64,000 nucleotides of DNA from Inonotus obliquus (GCA_032164295.1 JAJHTX010000012.1:682001-746000), one strand, 5' to 3'; shown: positions 10,121-21,152, counted from the stretch's first letter. The notes: a model not told the origin generated them from the sequence alone. Translations and numbers: made by a program.

Positions 10121-11778
10121 GTAAAGAGTAATACCGGAGGCTACGATCGATATGGGCTTAATTCTGCGATTCTACCGCTTCTTCCAATTAACAATACTTC
10201 TGCGATTCTACCACTTCTTACTTCTCTTCGGACCACGGTACTTCTGCCGTCCTATCTACGCCTGCGGTTCCAACAAAGTACGAGGCTTCTGCGATTCGAC
10301 AAGGCTAAGAACAATTGAGAACTGGTCCACTTCTGCGCCAATACCGAATCACCAATCCTTACGCCCGTCTTCCATCACAGTACCGAACCACCAGACTTCG
10401 ATACCGATGATACCGATACCATACCGTCTACCCATCCTGACACCGACGCTTAATAGTCCACGTCTAGTTGATACTACACCCTCGACAGCCCATACCAGAG
10501 GAAAAGGCTCACAAAGCTGCGATCGGTCTGCCATACGTTGCTGCGAAGAGTTGGATCATGGTCGAAGCTCCAAGTCCGACGGTATGCCCTTCCGAACCGC
10601 CATGCATCGATACCGACGATACCGGTGTTGATACCAATGGTCCGCTCCGGTACCGGAGTTCGTTACGTGTGCTAGGTCGAGACCACGCCATCGGAGATCT
10701 ACGTCAAGAGGAAGGTTGGGAAATGAATCAAGTCCGCCGTACGCTGCTTTAATCTCGGAGGAGGCCATCGATCCGACTCGGAGGGGAAGCCAAGCAATGC
10801 CCAGTCGAGTCAGGCAACGCGTACCGATCGATATCGAGGGGCTCGAGCGATCTCGTTGATGCTCAGGGACGATCCCAGGGTACTGATTGGTACCGAGCGG
10901 TAGAGTACCCCATTGCCAAGGTTAGGTTGTACTGACACGTCAACATCGGAGCACGCCGTCCGATCGATCGGTAGACGCCCAGACTGACGCCGCACAGATC
11001 ATGATACCAGAACAAAGGTAAATCAGGATGACGTGCTTCTCCTACGACAGGGACATCGCCAGGAGCGCCCATGCGGTAGCTTGAGACACGTCCTTATTTT
11101 AGCGCTGGTCGACGTCGGTATCGCCGCCCTACCTCGGTATCACTCGTCGTGAGTTTTCATTGGGTTCTTGTCTCGTCCCACCCTATTCTTAGCTACCCCC
11201 TGATAAAACTTCTTATTCATTCATCATCTTATGTTTCCCCTGATTATATTTTTACATTCAATTCGACTTTATGTTCCCTTTCTTGTACCGGATTGCGGTA
11301 CGATTCGACTTGTAAAAACTCCCCATTTGGTATCTTGAATGGCTACGGTATTATGGTATTTATAGCCTGCATGTTATACTGTAGCAAACCAGCTAATCTG
11401 AGAGGAACTTCCAGAGTGAAGGTCTGGGTTTTGCTCATCTCGTTCAAGTCCCCGTTCGTTCGTCTCATCTCGTAGTCACCGGTATCGATACCGGTAGTCA
11501 TCGTTTTCGTCTTCGTCGCCCTTGCCTCTCGTCTCACGACCGGTCCCATCAGAAACACCTCCTCAGCTCGCTTTCTCTACTGCTTCGTCCTCTCTACCGT
11601 GATACCGGACACCAGACAACTCGGTATCGATGGATTCGTCTCGGTATTGGTCATCTCCTGATACCTCGCCTCTTGAGCGGTCACCTATAGCCTCTTGTAC
11701 TCATCAATCCAGCCAGGCCCTACTATTCTCTCTTGACGACTTGTCTGTGACTGTACGACTTAGTACCGCCACGTACCG
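10121..11778. repeat. Tandem 1.65-kb TACCG-rich repeat, unit 1 (1658 bp)
   Basis: First of three head-to-tail units that start GTAAAGAGTAATACCGG and end near GCCACGTACCG. Compared with units 2 and 3 it carries 9 additional bases (around 10853, CTCGTTGAT) and scattered substitutions. The short ORFs in it are repeated in all copies, show no recognisable domain, and consist of translated TACCG words (RYRRYRC). I read it as non-coding repeat DNA. It contains the perfect palindrome CCGGTATCGATACCGG at 11479-11494. Confidence 0.92.
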
Positions 11779-13427
11779 GTAAAGAGTAATACCGGAGGCT
11801 ACGATCGATATGGGCTTAATTCTGCGATTCTACCGCTTCTTCCAATTAACAATACTTCTGCGATTCTACCGCTTCTTACTTCTCTTCGGACCACGGTACT
11901 TCTGCCGTCCTATCTACGCCTGCGGTTCCAACAAAGTACGAGGCTTCTGCGATTCGACAAGGCTAAGAACAATTGAGAACTGGTCCACTTCTGCGCCAAT
12001 ACCGAATCACCAATCCCTACGCCCGTCTTCCATCATAGTACCGAACCACCAGACTTCGATACCGATGATACCGATACTGTACCGTCCACCCGTCCTGATA
12101 CCGACGCTTAATACTCCACGTCTAGTCGATACTACGCCCTCGACAGCCCATACCATAGAAAAAGGCTCACAAAGCTGCACTCGGTCTGCCATACGTTGCT
12201 GCGAAGAGTTGGATCATGGTCGAAGCTCCAAGCCCGACGGTATGCCCTTCCGAACCGCCATGCATCGATACCGACGATACCGGTGTTGATACCGATGGTC
12301 CGCTCCGGTACCGGAGTTCGTTACGTGTGCTAGGTCGAGACCACGCCATCGGAGATCTACGTCGAGAGGAAGGTTGGGAAATGAATCAAGTCCGCCGTAC
12401 GCTGCTTCGATCTCGGAGGAGGCCATCGATCCGACTCGGAGGGGAAGCCAAGCAATGCCCAGTTGAGTCAGGCGACGCGTACCGGTCGATATCGAGGGGC
12501 TAGAGCGATGCTCAGGGACGATCCCAGGGTACTGATTGGTACCGAACGGTAGAGTACCCCATTGCCAAGATTGGGTTGTACCGACACGTCAACATCGGAG
12601 CACGCCGTCCGATCGACCGGTAGACGCCCAGACTGACGCCACACGGATCATGATACCAGAACAAAGGTAAATCAGGATGACGTGCTTCTCCCACGACAGG
12701 GACATCGCCAGGAGCGCCCATGCGGTAGCTTGAGACACGTCCTTAATTTAGCGCTGGTCGACGTCGGTATCGCCGCCCTACCTCGGTATCACTCGTCGTG
12801 AGTTTTCATTGGGTTCTTGTCTCGTCCCACCCTATTCTTAGCTACCCCCTGATAAAACTTCTTATTCATCCATCATCTTATGTTTCCCCTGATTGTAATT
12901 TTACATTCAATTCGACTTTATGTTCCATTTCTTGTACCGGATTACGGTACGATTCGACTTGTAAAAACCCCCCATTTGGTATCTTGAATGGCTACGGTAT
13001 TATGGTATTTATAGCCTGCATGTTATACTGTAGCAAACCAGCTAATCTGAGAGGAACTTCCAGAGTGAAGGTCTGGGTTTTGCTCATCTCGTTCAAGTCC
13101 CCGTTCGTTCGTCTCATCTCGTAGTCACCGGTATCGATACCGGTAGTCATCGTTTTCGTCTTCGTCGCCCTTGCCTCTCGTCTCACGACCGGTCCCATCA
13201 GAAACACCTCCTCAGCTCGCTTTCTCTACTGCTTCGTCCTCTCTACCGTGATACCGGACACCAGACAACTCGGTATCGATGGATTCGTCTCGGTATTGGT
13301 CATCTCCTGATACCTCGCCTCTTGAGCGGTCACCTATAGCCTCTTGTACTCATCAATCCAGCCAGGCCCTACTATTCTCTCTTGACGACTTGTCTGTGAC
13401 TGTACGACTTAGTACCGCCACGTACCG
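11779..13427. repeat. Tandem 1.65-kb TACCG-rich repeat, unit 2 (1649 bp)
   Basis: Middle unit, nearly identical to unit 3. By eye it contains about 35-40 occurrences of TACCG or CGGTA, where about 3 would be expected by chance in DNA of this length with equal base use. The palindrome CCGGTATCGATACCGG is intact at 13128-13143. It shares the 9-bp deletion with unit 3, so these two units arose from one another after separation from unit 1. Confidence 0.93.
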
Positions 13428-15077
13428 GTAAAGAGTAATACCGGAGGCTACGATCGATATGGGCTTAATTCTGCGATTCTACCGCTTCTTCCAATTAACA
13501 ATACTTCTGCGATTCTACCGCTTCTTACTTCTCTTCGGACCACGGTACTTCTGCCGTCCTATCTACGCCTGCGGTTCCAACAAAGTACGAGGCTTCTGCG
13601 ATTCGACAAGGCTAAGAACAATTGAGAACTGGTCCACTTCTGCGCCAATACCGAATCACCAATCCCTACGCCCGTCTTCCATCATAGTACCGAACCACCA
13701 GACTTCGATACCGATGATACCGATACTGTACCGTCCACCCGTCCTGATACCGACGCTTAATACTCCACGTCTAGTCGATACTACGCCCTCGACAGCCCAT
13801 ACCATAGAAAAAGGCTCACAAAGCTGCACTCGGTCTGCCATACGTTGCTGCGAAGAGTTGGATCATGGTCGAAGCTCCAAGCCCGACGGTATGCCCTTCC
13901 GAACCGCCATGCATCGATACCGACGATACCGGTGTTGATACCGATGGTCCGCTCCGGTACCGGAGTTCGTTACGTGTGCTAGGTCGAGACCACGCCATCG
14001 GAGATCTACGTCGAGAGGAAGGTTGGGAAATGAATCAAGTCCGCCGTACGCTGCTTCGATCTCGGAGGAGGCCATCGATCCGACTCGGAGGGGAAGCCAA
14101 GCAATGCCCAGTTGAGTCAGGCGACGCGTACCGGTCGATATCGAGGGGCTAGAGCGATGCTCAGGGACGATCCCAGGGTACTGATTGGTACCGAACGGTA
14201 GAGTACCCCATTGCCAAGGTTGGGTTGTACCGACACGTCAACATCGGAGCACGCCGTCCGATCGACCGGTAGACGCCCAGACTGACGCCACACGGATCAT
14301 GATACCAGAACAAAGGTAAATCAGGATGACGTGCTTCTCCCACGACAGGGACATCGCCAGGAGCGCCCATGCGGTAGCTTGAGACACGTCCTTAATTTAG
14401 CGCTGGTCGACGTCGGTATCGCCGCCCTACCTCGGTATCACTCGTCGTGAGTTTTCATTGGGTTCTTGTCTCGTCCCACCCTATTCTTAGCTACCCCCTG
14501 ATAAAACTTCTTATTCATCCATCATCTTATGTTTCCCCTGATTGTAATTTTACATTCAATTCGACTTTATGTTCCATTTCTTGTACCGGATTACGGTACG
14601 ATTCGACTTGTAAAAACCCCCCATTTGGTATCTTGTATGGCTACGGTATTATGGTATTTATAGCCTGCATGTTCTACTGTAGCAAACCAGCTAATCTGAG
14701 AGGAACTTCCAGAGTGAAGGTCCGGGTTTTGCTCACCTCGTTCAAGTCCCCGTTCGTTCGTCTCGTCTCGTAGTCACCGGAATCGATACCGGTAGTCGTC
14801 GTTCTCGTCTTCGTCGCCCTCGTCTCTCGTCTCACGACCGGTCCCATCAGAAACACTTCCTCAGCTCGCCTCCTCTACTGCTTCGTTCTCTCTACCGTAA
14901 TACCGGACACCAGACGATTTGGTATCGACGGATTCGTCTCGGTATTGATCGTCTCCTGATACCTCTCCTCTTGAGCGGTCACCTATAGTCTCCTGTACTC
15001 ATCAATCCAGCCAGGCCCTACTATTCTCTCTTGACGACTTGTCTGTGACTGTACGACTTGGTACCGCCACGTACCGG
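13428..15077. repeat. Tandem 1.65-kb TACCG-rich repeat, unit 3
   Basis: Third unit, ending at ACGTACCGG just before unrelated sequence. It is almost identical to unit 2 over its first 1.2 kb and drifts over its last 400 bp (for example the palindrome is CCGGAATCGATACCGG at about 14777). The end lies about 15 bp from the stop codon of the minus-strand ORF at 15092, so the array abuts that gene's 3' side. Confidence 0.93.
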
Positions 15078-15091
15078 CCCTCCCAACGCAT

Positions 15092-16102
15092 CTAAATCGT
15101 ACCCCCCTCGTCCGGTATTTCTGATACCGGCCGCGTTCTCGCACATTCAGCGGGTTGATGAAGTGGGGTATTCTCATCGTGAGGTGGGACAAAGAAATCA
15201 CCAGGGGCCCTTCTTGCCAAGGCCTTCAGTACTTCCCTTTCGAGTTCATCCAGTTGGTCCTGAACTCTTTCTCTTGTGTGGTTATCTTTGCAAGTAGTTT
15301 CATTGACCAGTTGGTATACCTCATGGACCCTGTGCAGAACTGTCATTCCTTCGACTTCCTCTGTTTCCTCGTCATGCACAGCTGAGTAGACCAGTTCTGT
15401 TCGAGCAGCCAGAGTCTCCATTCCTCGCAGCAGGGTAGTCATTTCGTTCCTGACTTCTGCAAGTGCCTGATTCACCACGTACTGCATACCTTCCTGATTG
15501 GTGATCCTTCTAGCCAAGTCCAGGCATGCATTCTGTTCCTCATCCATCCTCCGAGTCCAGTTATCGGTAAACACATTCCACGCATATCGGTGTTCCGCTC
15601 GATAGTCACTGGCTTCCTCGGCAAATCTGTTCAGCATCTCCTGGATCATAAGCACATTGTTTTGGAGGTCCTGGACCTGGTTTCCTAGATGCGACTTATG
15701 CTCTGCTGCATGCTCCACCAAGTCCAGGCCGGTCTGTAGCAATCCACGCACATGGCTAACATTGATTCGGTAGCGATTCACATCACAAGACATTCTCAAT
15801 GTGGCATGGTTGAGGTCAGCCCGGAATCGAGTGAGCTGTTCAAGAATTCGATCAGGGCGGGTATCTACTTGGGGTGCCAGGTGAGCAACAAATCTACCAA
15901 GAGAGTATCTGAAGGCCTGCGTCGCAGCGGCGATGTGAACCAAGATAGCATGACCAGCCGCAGCGATACCTCGGGCAATTATCTCTGAGTAGCGTCGAAT
16001 AACCAGGTGGCCGATGAATCCGATGACGAGTCCGAACGAGATGAAACCGACGAGGAGGAGAAATGCGACCATGAATAGCGACCTAGGGTCCAGCGCTGAC
16101 AT
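15092..16102 (-). CDS. Unrecognised membrane-anchored coiled-coil protein
   Basis: A 336-residue ORF starting ATG 16102 (MSALDPRSLFMVAFLLL). One strong hydrophobic segment covers residues about 10-33 (FMVAFLLLVGFISFGLVIG). The rest is mostly hydrophilic helix with heptad-like leucine and valine spacing, rich in E, R, Q and H (LNRFAEEASDYRAEHRYAW, VRNEMTTLLRGMETLAART), and ends with a proline-rich acidic tail (PPHDENTPLHQP, SEIPDEGGTI). I recognise no enzyme or known domain. It overlaps a second minus-strand ORF (15979-16437) in another frame and stops next to the 1.65-kb tandem array. It may be an accessory protein of the repeat family or a chromosomal gene. Function unknown. Confidence 0.55.
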   Translation of the reverse strand: MSALDPRSLFMVAFLLLVGFISFGLVIGFIGHLVIRRYSEIIARGIAAAGHAILVHIAAATQAFRYSLGRFVAHLAPQVDTRPDRILEQLTRFRADLNHATLRMSCDVNRYRINVSHVRGLLQTGLDLVEHAAEHKSHLGNQVQDLQNNVLMIQEMLNRFAEEASDYRAEHRYAWNVFTDNWTRRMDEEQNACLDLARRITNQEGMQYVVNQALAEVRNEMTTLLRGMETLAARTELVYSAVHDEETEEVEGMTVLHRVHEVYQLVNETTCKDNHTRERVQDQLDELEREVLKALARRAPGDFFVPPHDENTPLHQPAECARTRPVSEIPDEGGTI

Positions 16103-16437
16103 AGTTCTTTGACGATCTGGTCATGGCCGCATTGTACTTGTACGAGGATGTTGTGGAGGAGGTTGCGGTATTCTTGGAGAGTGAAGGTGTGATGGGCGTG
16201 TATATTTATAAGGTTCTTGAAGTCGGCCTGCATGGTAGGGGTGTGTGCTCTCCAAACCTTTTCGTTGAGCTCTGTCCCTCTAGTAAGAGCCAATCGGGTG
16301 TGCTCTAGTCTCGTGGGTATCCTTCCAACTTCTTCCGTGGTCTCCTGATAGTACTCTACCATGGACAACAGGGGCAACCGATAGGGGTACCAAAGATTAG
16401 AAGAACTCTTACCAATGTAGAAGTTAACTAGGTTCAA
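15979..16437 (-). CDS. Unrecognised helical ORF overlapping the membrane/coiled-coil ORF
   Basis: A 152-residue ORF starting ATG 16437 (MNLVNFYIGKSSSNLWYPY). It is predicted helical through residues 25-110 (VEYYQETTEEVGRIPTRLE, FTLQEYRNLLHNILVQVQ) and ends in a serine run that is only the out-of-frame reading of the next ORF's membrane segment. The two ORFs overlap by 124 bp in different frames. Either a frameshift or an unseen intron joins them into one coil-membrane-coil protein, or they are separate. No domain recognised. Upstream at 16555-16570 is CTATAAATA on the plus strand, not an obvious promoter for this strand. Confidence 0.4.
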   Translation of the reverse strand: MNLVNFYIGKSSSNLWYPYRLPLLSMVEYYQETTEEVGRIPTRLEHTRLALTRGTELNEKVWRAHTPTMQADFKNLINIHAHHTFTLQEYRNLLHNILVQVQCGHDQIVKELCQRWTLGRYSWSHFSSSSVSSRSDSSSDSSATWLFDATQR

Positions 16438-17358
16438 TGCCTTGTATAGTAACTTCTCGAATTGGTAAAAGAACTATTGGTGTCTAGACCAATTGCAATA
16501 GGCACGGCTGAGTAAGGGTAGGGGCACTTGTTACCCTTCGTCAGCAATCACATGCGCTATAAATAACCCTCCCAGATGCTCAATGCTTACAGTGACAGGT
16601 GGGTGCTACACCTGCCCAATGAAAACAAAGGTTATCCAGGATTGGAGCAAAATTCTCATGTTAGGACCAGTGTGGATCGAATCAGTAGATCAACATTGAT
16701 CAATTGATCAATACAATCAATGCACCAGAATAAGTCCACTCACTCCGACAATATTCACAGTCCGTCTTGATAAGTGATGGGAAGTGTGAGGCAGTGCTTT
16801 AGAGTAGAGTAGCAACAGTACTTAGTCGGGGTCAAGGGACCGGCCGGACACTAGTACCGATGATAAGAGTGGTAGCAAAGAAGAGAAGCTTTATGGGGCT
16901 TCTTTGTATTCACTAGTACAGAAGAATTTTGCTGAGGGACATAGCCATCCTTGCTTGGCCTATTTATACCCGAAGCTTCTATCTATTGAGTTACCCGGGC
17001 TCCCTCGGGCACAGCCTCCTGATTCCTCCGAGCACAGCCCCTATCTTGTCCGATACCCCACAATCTTCAATCAGGTGGCAATGCACTTCTAATTTTCCCC
17101 TGCAATCTTCCAGATCCTTCGATATGATTTTATACTTGGTCAGTGCACAGCAATCACGCCATCACCGGCCAATCCTGTGGCTGTGCAGAGCTCTGTGCCT
17201 TCCGTACTGCCACGTCTATCCTTCTCGAATATTCTTTATGATGTCATGCACAGCAACTCAAACAGTCTGCCATGTCTTCATCCTCTGCAGGTGTTGCTGG
17301 GCCGTTCGGCTGTCTCAGTTGACTTGGGCTTCCTTCCTCAACAGGATTAGCTCAATTA
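16438..17358. other. No supported gene
   Basis: A stretch with short ORFs only. It contains small direct repeats (ATTGATCAATTGATCAATACAATCAATG near 16690-16720, an A/T-rich palindromic run) and a CCTATTTATACCC box at about 16959. No recognisable domain on either strand. Confidence 0.4.
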
Positions 17359-17820
17359 TCAATCACCCACCGGACTGGTAGGCCTGTATGGTTCTGCCTG
17401 TACTATGGCAGGTAACCCAGTCCGCCAGATTGTCGCTCGGCGATATCCGTCGGGTATCCGTAACTCTGTTCCTTGCACTTGATCGCCGCCGATCCCTTCC
17501 ATTACAAAGGTTAAGATAGCCCCATTGACCCGTTCCCTTGGTTGAGAGATCTCCAATGCTATTATCCCCGGTACCACATTCTGTTCTGATTTCCATCGAG
17601 CCACTATATTGCCAAACAGAGTATTGTGTAGTGCTTGATGTTCCCTTATAGCTTCCGCATGTACTGGCCAGTCGAGTTGTATTGCCACTCGTCTGCATAG
17701 TTGGAAATGTGTCGATCTTCTTGTCCACGCAATTACTCCCACATTCGCAATGTAGTTCAACCTCCTTTCTGACCAAACTGTAACTTTATGCAGATATGCA
17801 TTTAGTGTAGGTGTGAACAA
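17359..17820 (-). CDS. Unrecognised ORF in the accessory region
   Basis: A 153-residue ORF (MFTPTLNAYLHKVTVWSERR at its start) with mixed composition and no low-complexity runs. The centre reads WPVHAEAIREHQALHNTLF. I recognise no domain. The minus-strand ORFs at 17802-18044 and 18094-18357 could be further pieces of the same gene, but no convincing splice joins were found. Coding status is uncertain; it lies between the repeat array and a pseudogene. Confidence 0.3.
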   Translation of the reverse strand: MFTPTLNAYLHKVTVWSERRLNYIANVGVIAWTRRSTHFQLCRRVAIQLDWPVHAEAIREHQALHNTLFGNIVARWKSEQNVVPGIIALEISQPRERVNGAILTFVMEGIGGDQVQGTELRIPDGYRRATIWRTGLPAIVQAEPYRPTSPVGD

Positions 17821-18429
17821 TGGTTGAGTTGTTTCTGCAACCGTTGACCAATGGTGGTTGGTTCAGATTGAGTAAGGTTCATGTCGAAGCATATAGTTGA
17901 CTGCATCCTTGAGTATCCATGTCTACAGTATCCATGCTTCTTTATGTGCCCAGTCACAGAACCTGCATATTGGTGTATTGATTTGTTCGGGCAATGATGA
18001 GCCCCAAGGACAGTAGCGTGTGCGTGTGTAATACGTTCGATCAAATTGTCGCTCCATGTTTGTGGGAATTTCTCAGGTTTTAGCGTTCCTGGATCAGCAT
18101 GCCAAATAAGTCAATTTCTTCTGACAGTCAGCCTCTATAGAAATGCCTATATTGTCCACGTTCGAGCTGGCAGATAGAGGGCAAACTGCGACATAACCTG
18201 GGATGCTATTACGATCAGCATTAGATGCATAAGGCAACTCTGTTGGAGAACCAGGTTGTGCATCTAGGAAGGAACCGATGCCGTGGTGTCTGCTGGTAGG
18301 TTGGCTCCGAGACAAGTTGATGCTGAGATTATAGCTTTGATGTTGACTCAAGCGCAAGGCTGAACCTGAACCTGAGCCTGTGAAGAAACCGCTTCCGCTG
18401 CTCTATTGTCAGCTCATGCTATTTGGTGC

Positions 18430-19044
18430 ACGATAAAAGGAGACCTTCTTGTATAGTAAATGACTTCCTCAACTCGCTGAAACATGTAAAACCCCAATTG
18501 CACTCCTCAGCAATAAAATAATGGTGAGCATCTAGGGATAGCATTAGTCATCAGTCTGATTTGGGTTGTGCCCTGACACGCAAAAGTGATGACTATTCAG
18601 ATGATGTGGGAAGCACAAGACGTACAAGAAACAGTGTAGATGGTGGGGTCATTAGGATTCGAGATAACAAGAGCAAACTGAGCGCATGCATGCCAACCCT
18701 CTGGTGCTCTCTTTGGATCGGCATAGTCCAGATACACGGATACGGTATTGTTCGGTGGCGTGTTTGAATTACTGAAGGGAATAAAAGTATTCACCTAGTA
18801 AGTGTCCAAGAATGAATGGTAAATTGTTATCGCGGTGAAAGACAAGAACGTACTAACGATGTTCTCCACACTCAAACTCTGGACTGGTAATCCGGTTATC
18901 TCTTGACCCGTCTCTGTTACTGTACTCTTTCACATGCCCCATCATCTCCACGTCCATGATATCCAAACCAGCTCTTGACCTGTCTCTGTTACTGTACTCT
19001 TTCATATGCCCCATCATCTCCACGTCCATAATATCCAAACCAGC
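18430..19044 (-). pseudogene. Fragment of a USP7/UBP15-type ubiquitin protease gene (MATH domain only), degenerate
   Basis: Read on the minus strand, pieces of the USP7 N-terminal MATH (TRAF-like) domain appear in order. They are ITSPEFECGEHR (about 18870-18900), then after an intron-like gap ILLFP and, one frame away, SNSNTPPNNTVSVYLDYADP, then KRAPEGWHACAQFALVISN and PNDPTIYTVS (about 18650-18795). After a second intron-like gap come HHYFIAEECNWGFTCFSEL and RKSFTIQEG (about 18462-18530). The frame changes inside the conserved ILLFPF segment, the WR before it is missing, and expected arginines read Y and C. No ubiquitin hydrolase domain follows. In intact USP7 orthologues MATH recruits substrates for a nuclear deubiquitinase. 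Here it is a stranded, decayed fragment. Confidence 0.75.
18901..19044 (-). repeat. Two tandem copies of a 72-bp unit in the USP7-like fragment
   Basis: 18901-18972 and 18973-19044 differ at three positions. 72 bp is 24 codons, and on the minus strand each copy reads AGLDIMDVEMMGH followed by M/VKEYSNRD. The duplication kept the frame, so it could have happened while the gene was still coding. Confidence 0.9.
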
Positions 19045-21152
19045 TGGACCGATAGTGCTGTTATGGAGAGCCGAGTCTGGCGTCGCTCGCTGTACATTGA
19101 GTAAATTGAGAATATAGTTAATTTGGAGGAGTTTCTACTCTGATTGTCCTCTATAGGTATTTCATATAATGAAGGTAGAGTTGTTCTTGCTGAGTATGAA
19201 TAGTCTGAGGAGATGGGAGAGCTGTTCTTCAATGAGAATGCTGGAGAGATGATTGATTGTTTGAGGGGAGAGGAAGGTACTGGTACAAGAGCCAGGGCGT
19301 CCATTTAGATTGTGAGAGAGTAAGGAAGATGGTGGAAGAAGGCAGACATTGTTATCGCCGTTGGATAAAGCCAGCAATCCTAATCTGTAGACACCCATTG
19401 GATGATCAAGTGCGAGACAGTAACAGAGACAGAAACTCCATGGTTATTTGAGCAAATGAGAAAGTGCTCAGACTCAGTGATGAGCTTTGATTCTTGGAGC
19501 GGTTGTTGGACTCAAGGTATTCAGGTTAGAAGAGCGCTGCAGGAACTCATTGCCTGAGATGTAGGAGATGCTGGACAGATCTGAGGGCCAAATTATTGAA
19601 TGAGCTGAGCTGGGCGGCAAGCGAAGAAGTATAGGCTGGGCAAGGTATGTACAGTGGCGAGTGGCACAGCTCATTAACCCAGTGGATTTGATTAAAACTT
19701 CACAGACTCACAGTGTTCCAAGTTATTGACAACTCTGGGTATGCACAGATAAGCACTAAAGGCAGAGGTAAGTAATAAGATGGCAGTGGTAGATAAAGAA
19801 GAGACAAGGCAACAAAGACGTATCGACTTGGGAATAAGTACAGATGACATCACACGTGACCGCATTTACACAGCTTCAAAAAAACAGAATCAGCTCAATC
19901 CGGACTTTCCTTTGTGGAATATGATGGTTAAAATCCAATCCGCAGTTTTGGAAGGATAAATCACTCTAAAATATGAATCACATTCTCCCGAGCAGTCTTC
20001 TTTTTTCATTGTATGCTTGATCTAAGCCCTGCAACAAACATACACTTTCCATTGAAGCCTCACTAACTAAAATAATACATGTAAATATATTGTTGCCTTA
20101 ATTCAATAATGCACACCCCTTATTATTTTTCTGTATCATCTTAAAAGTTACTTGGTGCAAAGCATGGAATTGAGCTGCCTTGGAATACAATTAGTTGATT
20201 GAAAACATCATATTATTATATTTACAAGGCAAGAAGAAGAGCTATTTGATGAGTGAAAGAGCATCACAAGAATTTCAATTTTCTATATAAAAGCATTTTC
20301 CTTTCTTTTGTCTTGTATTCATCCAGAATCCTTGTATGCGACTCAAATGATCTTGTAAGCCTTACAACGAATGATATGGTGACTAATAGACTTGAATTAC
20401 CAAGCAATCTATATAAGGAAAAACATGCTTTGTGACTTTCCCCCGATGTAATGCAACTATTTTGTCAATACAACAATGTATTTTGTCCTAATTACTATAT
20501 AATCCAAAAGTACCTATCAAAATGTTACTTTAGAAAAGGAATCAGAACTTTTGGTGGCAAATTGTGTGAGTTATAGTAGTTGTAATGTTGGGGGAGGAGA
20601 TCCTATAAGCAGGCATGGTGGTTGACTACCCTGTTCTATTATGAAGGACACAACATTGAGCCACAAAAAGCTGGATATGGTTGCATACATATCTGGCCTG
20701 AATCTATGCACTTGAATCAGATTCTTACAGGTAGTATTTCATGAGCTATGATTTTACATTCTTTGGGAGAGGAGGAAAAGCACAGACTTGACAAGGTTGT
20801 CTTTTTTGTTCTGCCATGTACGCACCACATTTCTCAGACATTTTTACATGTGTAGAAGCACATTTTTTAATACTTTTTTACGTGGCTATATCAAAGTTTT
20901 ATGTGTGGTATTTGTTGAGAAATTGGCCGATTTGTTCATTTTTGGTCTCTGAGGGCATGAAAAAATGCACGTGAGATTCACGAGTGCCAGGTTTCTTGAC
21001 TTTAGCTGTAACTTTTTCTTGTACATGTTTTGGCTTCAACTAACTGCATTTATTCCTAGAGTACTTGAATAGCACCTGTTGTGCAGAATCCACAAATTTA
21101 ATAATTATTCATTCTATTTAGCTTATACACATCAGAAGAACAAGACATGAAA
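19045..21152. other. AT-rich gene-free stretch
   Basis: About 2.1 kb without a recognisable gene. Short minus-strand ORFs at 19014-19304 and 19474-19674 show no domain. From about 19850 the base composition turns clearly AT-rich with many T and A runs. Nothing like a transposon terminus was seen. It separates the repeat-rich left part from the gene-dense right part. Confidence 0.55.

Noticed and set aside
10152..14773. Repeated ORFs of 60-159 codons within the 1.65-kb units
   Set aside because: They occur on both strands and overlap each other, have no domain, and their peptides are translated TACCG words; treated as non-coding.
15979..16102. An intron joining the two coil ORFs, GTACAAGTAC...CTATGTCAG (48 nt) near 16105
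   Set aside because: Length is a multiple of three, so it keeps the first frame and does not lead into the membrane ORF.
19014..19674. Minus-strand ORFs as N-terminal exons of the USP7-like gene
   Set aside because: Sequences do not match the known N-terminal region and no splice join to the MATH fragment was convincing.
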